Below, piece after piece: positions 7,561 to 12,996 of a stretch of 12,996 nucleotides of DNA; positions within the stretch are counted from its first letter, which is position 1, and every line of letters starts with the position of its first letter. The position numbers were made by a program, and so were the translations under genes. Source of the DNA: Pseudomonadota bacterium (GTDB taxonomy: Bacteria; Pseudomonadota; Alphaproteobacteria; Rhizobiales; Xanthobacteraceae); contig JAEVZN010000233.1 in the NCBI GenBank assembly GCA_023392205.1, forward strand, positions 1 to 12,996. The letters are read 5' to 3'. A model generated the notes under the pieces. It saw only the letters and a program-made list of their open reading frames with translations, was not told the origin of the DNA and made no database searches.

Positions 7561-7687
7561 GTCGCCGCCGGAAGTTGCGCCGCCACCCGTTCTGCCTATA
7601 GTCCCGCGCGATTTCACGCGTGCCGCCTTCCGTCCGCCACCGGACACGAGGCCGCGCGCCGCAGAGCAGGGACACGAGGCAGGATTC

Positions 7688-8932
<1,245 letters not shown>

Positions 8933-8948
8933 TCCGCAGGCGTGCATA

Positions 8949-8981
8949 AAGGCCCGCCTCGCGGCGGGCCTTCGATTTTTC
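8949..8981 (+). terminator. Intrinsic terminator of argG (possibly bidirectional)
   Basis: AAGGCCCGCC (8949-8958) pairs with GGCGGGCCTT (8963-8972) around TCGC, followed by TCGATTTTTC. It begins 16 bp after the argG stop. On the minus strand the stem is followed by TTTA, so it may also end transcription of the convergent 9015 gene. The stem is identical to the one at 9441-9464. Confidence 0.88.
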
Positions 8982-9014
8982 TGTCAGCCATTTCTTTATG
9001 CAATCGTCCGCGGT

Positions 9015-9347
9015 CTAGAACCAGAAGCCGAAACGCGGACCGTGCCCGAAGCCCAACGCGACGCCGGGCCGGTAATAGCCATAAGGCCTGTAATAGCCGT
9101 ACGGACGGTAACGGTATCCGTAGGGCCGATAGGCATAGCCATACGGGCGGTAATAACGCCGCGGCGCAACGTAACGGCGCTGCCAGTGACGGTGCCCGCG
9201 TGCATGACGGCGGCGCTGCGCGCTGAATTCCATCTGCTCGATGTTGCGAACGCCATCTGTCTGGGCGCGCGTCTGCTCGGCCTGAACCGGTGTCGCGAAG
9301 ACGGCCGCGACGCCAAGCGCAGCCAATGCAGTGCAAACCTTCATCAT
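9015..9347 (-). CDS. Small exported protein with RPYGY repeats
   Basis: A 110-residue protein with a signal peptide (MMKV, then a hydrophobic core) cleaved probably after VQA at residue 23. A basic Arg/His region (RRRHARGHRHW, 45-55) is followed by four RPYGY repeats at residues 67-71, 74-78, 81-85 and 87-91, and a Gly/Phe end (GFGHGPRFGFWF). AGGAG lies 8 bases before ATG 9347. A GTG at 9350 is also in frame but closer to the ribosome binding site than usual. There are no enzymatic motifs. Repetitive Tyr/Arg-rich exported proteins of this kind are common in Bradyrhizobiaceae and of unknown function; surface, matrix or metal-binding roles are conceivable. It resembles the protein encoded at 9496-9783. 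Confidence 0.8.
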   Translation of the reverse strand: MMKVCTALAALGVAAVFATPVQAEQTRAQTDGVRNIEQMEFSAQRRRHARGHRHWQRRYVAPRRYYRPYGYAYRPYGYRYRPYGYYRPYGYYRPGVALGFGHGPRFGFWF

Positions 9348-9440
9348 CACGCAAACTCCTTGTCCTCAGTCGCCTCTGCCTCCTAACGCAGCGCGAAGGC
9401 ATCGGTTTCAGATGGAACTGTCTGCGCGATGGGAAAGCAA

Positions 9441-9464
9441 AAGGCCCGCCTTGCGGCGGGCCTT
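9441..9464 (-). terminator. Intrinsic terminator of the 9496-9783 gene
   Basis: AAGGCCCGCC (9441-9450) pairs with GGCGGGCCTT (9455-9464) around TTGC. On the minus strand the stem is followed by TTGCTTTCCC, a broken T-tract. It lies about 30 bp past the stop of the 9496 gene. A second small hairpin, GCCCG-AAAG-CGGGC (9476-9489), lies between. Confidence 0.75.
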
Positions 9465-9495
9465 GAAGACATTCAGCCCGAAAGCGGGCGGTCGA

Positions 9496-9783
9496 TCAAT
9501 AATAGCGATAATGACGATAGGTGCGATACGGCCGCTGGTAGTAACGCGGCCGGTGATGATACCGGTAGGGCCGGTAATAGCGATAGCTCCGATAGTGACG
9601 ATGCGGACGGTAATAGCGATGCGGACGGTAGTGACGCCGGTAATAGCGGCGTGCACTGATCTCGTCGTGCTGAACCGTCTGCGTGGCCTGGCGTGCGCCC
9701 TCGGACGCCGCCTTGGCCGGTGCCGGCGAGAAGACCAGCGACGCGCAAAGCAATGCGGATGCTGCAAGGAGTTTGATCATCAT
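9496..9783 (-). CDS. Small exported Arg/Tyr/His/Pro-rich protein
   Basis: A 95-residue protein with a signal peptide cleaved probably after AKA at residue 25. The mature protein has a short leader (ASEGARQATQTVQHDEISA), after which residues 45-95 are almost wholly Arg, Tyr, His and Pro: only S66, Q83 and T88 differ. This basic, aromatic tail should be disordered; the histidines could bind metal ions and the arginines nucleic acid or anionic polysaccharide. GGAGAG lies 4 bases before ATG 9783. It shares the layout and the EISARR/EFSAQRR junction with the protein at 9015-9347, suggesting an old duplication. No function is known to me. Confidence 0.8.
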   Translation of the reverse strand: MMIKLLAASALLCASLVFSPAPAKAASEGARQATQTVQHDEISARRYYRRHYRPHRYYRPHRHYRSYRYYRPYRYHHRPRYYQRPYRTYRHYRYY

Positions 9784-9898
9784 TGTCTCTCCAGGGTGGG
9801 ACTCAACAAGTTGTGAGTCGCCTCTTCCACCTAAAACGCCCGGAGGCTGACCAGTTCAATCTCGCCATCAAATGCGGCGAGCGAATGTCCGCGCAGCG

Positions 9899-10219
9899 TT
9901 AACGCCTGACCCAGCGGCAGCGCATCTGTGGCGTGACCACGACGCCACTCGGCCGGTATTCCGTCGCGTACCAGTCCACACATTCCCGGACTGCACCCGG
10001 ACCTGGCCAGGCATAGGGACCGGGCCTTGGATAATCGTAGGCCGCTGGCTGATCGGGTTGCACGCGGATCTGCGGGCGAGGGCGCCGTCTCTCCTGCGCC
10101 GAATAGGCCTGTGGCGCAGCGCGCAGTGCGGCAGCGCCGTCGGCCCGGGCGGGTTCCGGCGTGGCGAACGCCACAAATGACGCCGCGGCAGTCACAAGCA
10201 GGGTGCGGACGAGGATCAT
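9899..10219 (-). CDS. Small exported protein with C-terminal Cys-WY motif
   Basis: A 106-residue protein with a signal peptide (MILVRTLLVTAAASFVAFA) and a likely cleavage after ARA at residue 26. The middle is Ala/Pro/Arg/Gln-rich (RRRPRPQIRVQPDQP, then PRPGPYAWPGPG). The C-terminal block ECVDWYATEYRPSGVVVTP (79-97) ends with MRCRWVRR. The two cysteines, C80 and C101, probably form a disulfide in the periplasm. I recall similar short proteins in Bradyrhizobium but know no function. A GGAG lies about 11 bases before the ATG, a rather long spacing. It is divergent from the 10296 gene. Confidence 0.7.
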   Translation of the reverse strand: MILVRTLLVTAAASFVAFATPEPARADGAAALRAAPQAYSAQERRRPRPQIRVQPDQPAAYDYPRPGPYAWPGPGAVRECVDWYATEYRPSGVVVTPQMRCRWVRR

Positions 10220-10295
10220 GTGTCACGGTCTCCGATCCGGCCAATCAGGTCAACTGCGTTTGAAGGCCGGGACGCAATCGTTCTATGGTTCGCCC

Positions 10296-10535
10296 ATGAC
10301 CGGTCCGGATGCAACCACCGAGAGCGAAAGGAAAGCCCGGCGCAGCCTCGACGGCCTGCATCGCGAGGGCGACCTGTTGTCCGGTTCGCTGCGGCGTAGC
10401 GTCGCTCATTTCACGGCCTCGGAAGTGCCCGCGGAAGATTCGGTCGAGCGCTGGGGCCGCCGGATCGGCCGCACCCTGTCGGCCATTGCGGTTGTCGTGC
10501 TCTGCATTTACCTCGCCCTCACCTATTTGCGTTGA
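10296..10535 (+). CDS. Small C-terminally anchored membrane protein
   Basis: A 79-residue protein with a hydrophilic charged N-terminus (SERKARRSLDGLHREGD, 10-26) and one hydrophobic segment at about 58-77 (GRTLSAIAVVVLCIYLALTYL), ending in Arg. It looks like a single-span inner-membrane protein with its N-terminus in the cytoplasm. The start MTGPDATTES was chosen because the frame upstream runs into the divergent gene's start region and is unlike a protein. There is no good Shine-Dalgarno. Its stop is immediately followed by the metallopeptidase gene, so the two probably share a transcript. Function is unknown. Confidence 0.65.
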   Translation: MTGPDATTESERKARRSLDGLHREGDLLSGSLRRSVAHFTASEVPAEDSVERWGRRIGRTLSAIAVVVLCIYLALTYLR

Positions 10536-10552
10536 AGCCGCGATGGCAGGAC

Positions 10553-11050
10553 ATGAGCGCTGGCGATAAGACTATTGAGCCGACGCGGGAGATGGAACCT
10601 GCGGGCAGCGCCCGGACCGCTCCGCAATCCGAATCTTTGGCCGACCCTTTGGCCTGGCAGCAGGTGCGGGCGCTGTCGCTCGCTGGCATGGAGGCGATGG
10701 CGGCCGATGTCTTTGCCAAGCTGCCGGACGAATTTCGCATCCTGTGCGACGGGGTGATCATCCGGGTCGACGATTTTCCCTCGCAGGATGTGGTGGCCGA
10801 GATGCGGCTGCATAGCGAGTTCGACATCCTTGGCCTTTTTCAGGGCACCGGATTGCCGTTCCGGTCCGAAAGCGCGCCGGGTCACATGCCAAACATGATC
10901 TGGCTCTACCGCCGCCCGATCCTCGACTACTGGGCCGAGCACGACGAGGCGCTGGGCACCATCATCGCGCATGTCCTGATCCATGAGATCGGACATCATT
11001 TCGGATTGTCCGACGATGATATGGAAGCGATCGAGGCCAGCGTGCAATAA
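10553..11050 (+). CDS. Zincin_1 (DUF1025-type) metallopeptidase family protein
   Basis: A 165-residue predicted zinc-dependent peptidase of the small 'metallopeptidase family' (Zincin_1, formerly DUF1025). The metal site HEIGHHFGLSDDD (144-156) has the HExxH helix with a third ligand region (Asp154 or so) downstream, and LFQGTGLPFRS (95-105) is conserved in the family. Residues 1-35 are a low-complexity extension and no signal peptide is seen, so it is probably cytoplasmic. The start is uncertain: ATG 10553 has AGGA too close. An in-frame TTG at 10532 overlaps the previous stop and would couple translation. ATG 10592 is a third option. No substrate is known for this family in Rhizobiales. Confidence 0.85.
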   Translation: MSAGDKTIEPTREMEPAGSARTAPQSESLADPLAWQQVRALSLAGMEAMAADVFAKLPDEFRILCDGVIIRVDDFPSQDVVAEMRLHSEFDILGLFQGTGLPFRSESAPGHMPNMIWLYRRPILDYWAEHDEALGTIIAHVLIHEIGHHFGLSDDDMEAIEASVQ

Positions 11051-11094
11051 CGCCGTCGAAGCAACCGACCTCACAACGGAGACAAGGGAAAAGG

Positions 11095-11499
11095 ATGCGC
11101 CAGAAACATTGCCTGACGTCGGAGGATGTGCACCGGATGGCCAAGGCCTGCCGCGCCTATGCCGAGCAGAAGAACTGGAACGTGACGGTCGCGATTGTCG
11201 ACGATGCCGGCATCCTGCTCTATCTTGATCGCATGGATGGCGCGACCGCGACCACCGCCGAAGTGGCGACCGCCAAGGCGAAAACGTCCGCCATCACGCG
11301 CAGGCCGTCGAAGTTCTGGGAGGATATGATCAAGGAGCGGCCCGCCTTCCTCAATTTTCCGGGCGTCCTGCAGATCCAGGGCGGGCTGCCGATCCTGCAT
11401 GAAGGCGATTGCCTTGGCGCCATCGGCGTGTCCGGCGTGCGCTCGGACCAGGATGAGGAGATCGCCAAGGCCGGGATCGACGCCCTCGGGTCGACTTGA
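11095..11499 (+). CDS. GlcG/HbpS family protein
   Basis: A 134-residue single-domain protein of the GlcG/HbpS family. Family features are TVAIVDDAGILL (31-42), the GGLPI strand (96-100) and GAIGVSG (108-114). The streptomycete member HbpS binds haem and senses redox stress, while glcG sits in glycolate operons, but most members have no proven role. No signal peptide is present, unlike the secreted HbpS, so a cytoplasmic protein is expected. AAGGGAAAAGG directly precedes the ATG. It lies 44 bp after the metallopeptidase gene, possibly on the same transcript, and 87 bp before leuD. Confidence 0.88.
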   Translation: MRQKHCLTSEDVHRMAKACRAYAEQKNWNVTVAIVDDAGILLYLDRMDGATATTAEVATAKAKTSAITRRPSKFWEDMIKERPAFLNFPGVLQIQGGLPILHEGDCLGAIGVSGVRSDQDEEIAKAGIDALGST

Positions 11500-11544
11500 C
11501 CCCTCGGCTGCCAGGCTTAAACAGGGCGGCGAAACGGCGCGATG

Positions 11545-11558
11545 GGCCAAAGTTGGCC
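11545..11558. other. Small inverted repeat in the leuD leader
   Basis: GGCCAA (11545-11550) pairs with TTGGCC (11553-11558) around AG, about 28 bp before the leuD ATG. The two-base loop is too tight for a normal RNA hairpin, so a protein-binding site is as likely as a structure. The function is unknown. Confidence 0.3.
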
Positions 11559-11586
11559 GCTCATTCCTGCGAGGACATGCAGAGAC

Positions 11587-12192
11587 ATGGACAAGTTTAC
11601 AATTCTGGAAGGCGTTGCGGCGCCCTTGAAGGTGGTCAATGTCGACACCGACATGATCATTCCCAAGCAGTACCTGAAGACGATCAAGCGTACGGGCCTT
11701 GGCAAGGGCTTGTTTTCGGAAAAGCGCTTCAACGACGACGGCAGCGAGAATCCGGATTTCGTGCTCTACAAGCCGGCCTATCGCAATGCCAAGATTCTCG
11801 TCGCCGGCGACAATTTCGGCTGCGGATCGTCGCGCGAACATGCGCCGTGGGCGCTGCTGGATTTCGGCATCCGCTGCGTGATCTCCACCTCGTTCGGCGA
11901 TATCTTCTACAATAACAGCTTCAAGAACGGCATCCTGCCGATCCGCGTGACACAGGACGAACTCGACAAGCTGTTCGAGGATGCCGAACGGGGCGCCAAC
12001 GCAACCCTCACCATAGATCTGGAGAAGCAGGAAATTCGCGGACCCGACGGTGGCACGATCAAGTTCGATATCGATCCGCATCGCAAGCATTGTCTGCTGA
12101 ACGGTCTCGACGACATCGGCCTGACCATGGTCAAGAAGGACCGCATCGACAGCTTCGAAAGCAAGGTCGGCGCCGAGCGTCCCTGGATGTGA
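11587..12192 (+). CDS. leuD: 3-isopropylmalate dehydratase small subunit
   Basis: LeuD pairs with LeuC, the iron-sulfur large subunit, to isomerise 2-isopropylmalate to 3-isopropylmalate in leucine biosynthesis. The 201-residue length is normal for the proteobacterial form. NVDTDMIIP (18-26) and the swivelling-domain loop [14 protein letters not shown] (77-90) are the family signatures. The C-terminal [13 protein letters not shown] and ERPWM end are typical. The ATG at 11587 is chosen since [13 protein letters not shown] is the normal N-terminus; GAGG lies about 12 bases upstream, a loose spacing. leuC and leuB are not in the window. The next gene is convergent, with only 25 bp between stops and no evident terminator. 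Confidence 0.97.
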   Translation: MDKFTILEGVAAPLKVVNVDTDMIIPKQYLKTIKRTGLGKGLFSEKRFNDDGSENPDFVLYKPAYRNAKILVAGDNFGCGSSREHAPWALLDFGIRCVISTSFGDIFYNNSFKNGILPIRVTQDELDKLFEDAERGANATLTIDLEKQEIRGPDGGTIKFDIDPHRKHCLLNGLDDIGLTMVKKDRIDSFESKVGAERPWM

Positions 12193-12217
12193 AGCTGCAC
12201 GGATGCGCAGGGTGCGA

Positions 12218-12721
12218 TCATCGTACCTTGCGCGAGCGCTCCAGCACGGGCCGGTGACCCTCCTGTGTCAGCGCCCCGGATTCGGGATGCTTTTCGTTCG
12301 GGATATTCTGCATGCCCCTGTCAGGTGTGCGGGATTCCGGACGGTTTTGCTTCTTCTGTGCGGCGCGTTTCATCGCAAGCGCGCGCCGTCCGCTTTCCGC
12401 CATATCCACCTGACCGGACGAGCGGCGCTCCTTCTCCTTGTTGGCGCGCTTCAGCGCGGATGAGAGGACATCGCGCTTTGCGCGCGAGCCGGTATCGTCG
12501 GCGGCCGGCTGCACACCTGACGGCGCCGCCTTCCCGCGCATCTCGCGCCGCTGGCGCGAGGCCACATCGCGCGCCCGGTTGCGCCGCTCGCGCAGGCGGC
12601 CGATCAGGCCGGTGAGATCGGTGTCCGACAATTCGGACAAGGCCGGATGCCGCGCCTGCGCCGCAAGCTCCTGCTCGTCCTTGTTGAGCAGACGATTTTC
12701 TTCACTGCGCGAGCGTGCCAT
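12218..12721 (-). CDS. Conserved basic charged protein of unknown function
   Basis: A 167-residue hydrophilic protein, very rich in Arg, Lys and Glu, with no signal peptide or membrane segment. It begins MARSRSEENRLLNKDEQELAA. Two probable helices follow, ELSDTDLTGLIGRLRERRNRAR (30-51) and RAKRDVLSSALKRANKEKERR (80-100), and the C-terminus is disordered-looking and basic. I recall similar proteins in Bradyrhizobium relatives but no function. Helical basic composition hints at nucleic-acid or ribosome binding, which is only inference. AGGGAG lies 9 bases before the ATG. It is convergent with leuD. Repeats at 12737-12759 upstream may be an operator. Confidence 0.75.
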   Translation of the reverse strand: MARSRSEENRLLNKDEQELAAQARHPALSELSDTDLTGLIGRLRERRNRARDVASRQRREMRGKAAPSGVQPAADDTGSRAKRDVLSSALKRANKEKERRSSGQVDMAESGRRALAMKRAAQKKQNRPESRTPDRGMQNIPNEKHPESGALTQEGHRPVLERSRKVR

Positions 12722-12736
12722 TGCGAAAGACTCCCT

Positions 12737-12759
12737 GAACGATAACGTTCACGATAACG
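12737..12759. promoter_or_regulatory. Operator-like repeats upstream of the 12218-12721 gene
   Basis: ACGATAACG occurs twice as a direct repeat (12739-12747 and 12751-12759), with the copies 12 bp apart start to start. GAACG-ATAA-CGTTC (12737-12750) is also an inverted repeat. The block lies 16-38 bp before the ATG, where a regulator or promoter element would sit. No known regulator consensus comes to mind. Confidence 0.35.
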
Positions 12760-12822
12760 CGGCCGCGACATTTCGGGTCCATGTCTGTCATGCGGCCGGG
12801 CGTCACGGCTGCACGCGTGTCT

Positions 12823-12996
12823 TCAGCGCGTGCGGGTCAGCGCCAGCCACACCCCGCCACCAATGAGAAACAGGCCGCTGACCCGTGAAATCAGCCGCAC
12901 CCGCGCCCGCGTCAGGAACAGCCGCGCGCGGCCGGTCAGCAGCGCATAGGCCGCGTCGGTGATCGCGGCAATCGTCATCGCGATGGCGCCCAGCAC
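12823..12996 (-). CDS. LysE/RhtB family translocator, C-terminal part (partial)
   Basis: The gene enters from the right edge; only the last 57 residues are present. They hold two hydrophobic segments, VLGAIAMTIAAITDAAYALL (1-20 of the fragment) and VSGLFLIGGGVWLAL (39-53), separated by a basic loop (RARLFLTRARVRLISR). The final GLFLIGGGVWLALTR closely matches the C-terminus of LysE/RhtB amino-acid exporters. These are inner-membrane permeases that export amino acids such as threonine, homoserine or lysine; the substrate here is undetermined. It ends about 100 bp upstream of the 12721 gene start, on the same strand. Confidence 0.8.
   Translation of the reverse strand: MLGAIAMTIAAITDAAYALLTGRARLFLTRARVRLISRVSGLFLIGGGVWLALTRTR

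Noticed and set aside
9861..9881. CTCGCC/GGCGAG hairpin downstream of the 9899 gene
   Set aside because: It has a short stem and a nine-base loop with no T-tract on the minus strand, too weak to call a terminator.
9831..10244. Alternative minus-strand frame of 137 codons overlapping the 9899-10219 gene
   Set aside because: It lacks the signal peptide and coherent motifs seen in the chosen frame and starts without a ribosome binding site.
11071..12090. 339-codon minus-strand frame across the GlcG gene and leuD
   Set aside because: It is antisense to two well-supported genes on the plus strand and has no recognisable domain.

Overview
The window is high-GC alphaproteobacterial chromosome. Gene content and protein style point to Rhizobiales, close to the Bradyrhizobiaceae/Xanthobacteraceae: hslV and hslU sit beside hisB-DUF2628-hisH-hisA-hisF, there is a DUF3551 small secreted protein, and several short exported Arg/Tyr/His/Pro-rich proteins. 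This placement rests on recalled protein families, not on a search. Nothing looks like a phage, transposon or plasmid; most of the window is core metabolism and proteostasis with small lineage-specific genes in between.

Layout. (1) 1-190, minus: the first 63 codons of a probable TonB-dependent outer-membrane receptor. Upstream is a palindrome that closely matches the alphaproteobacterial Zur (zinc repressor) operator, next to a TTGACA -35 element. (2) 342-2744, minus: a compact operon hslV - GNAT acetyltransferase - hslU. The acetyltransferase overlaps both partners of the ATP-dependent protease (11 bp and 4 bp). (3) 2872-6295, plus: histidine biosynthesis, hisB - (palindromic repeat element) - DUF2628 membrane protein - hisH - hisA - hisF, with ATGA overlaps at two junctions. 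HisH and HisF form the imidazole glycerol phosphate synthase; HisA supplies its substrate and HisB acts on its product. (4) 6296-6577: non-coding, with two strong hairpins. (5) 6578-7189, minus: a DsbA/GST-kappa-like 2-hydroxychromene-2-carboxylate isomerase family protein whose start region is a four-unit tandem repeat. (6) 7330-7560, plus: DUF3551 secreted protein. (7) 7688-8932, plus: argG (arginine biosynthesis), ending in a strong terminator. (8) 9015-10219, minus: three small exported proteins, two of them Arg/Tyr-rich apparent paralogues with near-identical terminator hairpins. (9) 10296-11499, plus: a small single-span membrane protein, a Zincin_1-type metallopeptidase and a GlcG/HbpS family protein. 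(10) 11587-12192, plus: leuD (leucine biosynthesis). (11) 12218-12721, minus: a basic charged protein of unknown function. (12) 12823-12996, minus: the C-terminal end of a LysE/RhtB-type exporter.

I see no clearly new multi-gene system. The items most worth following are the acetyltransferase embedded in hslVU, the duplicated start region and leader mini-ORF before the isomerase gene, the paired Arg/Tyr/His-rich secreted proteins, and the Zur-box receptor.
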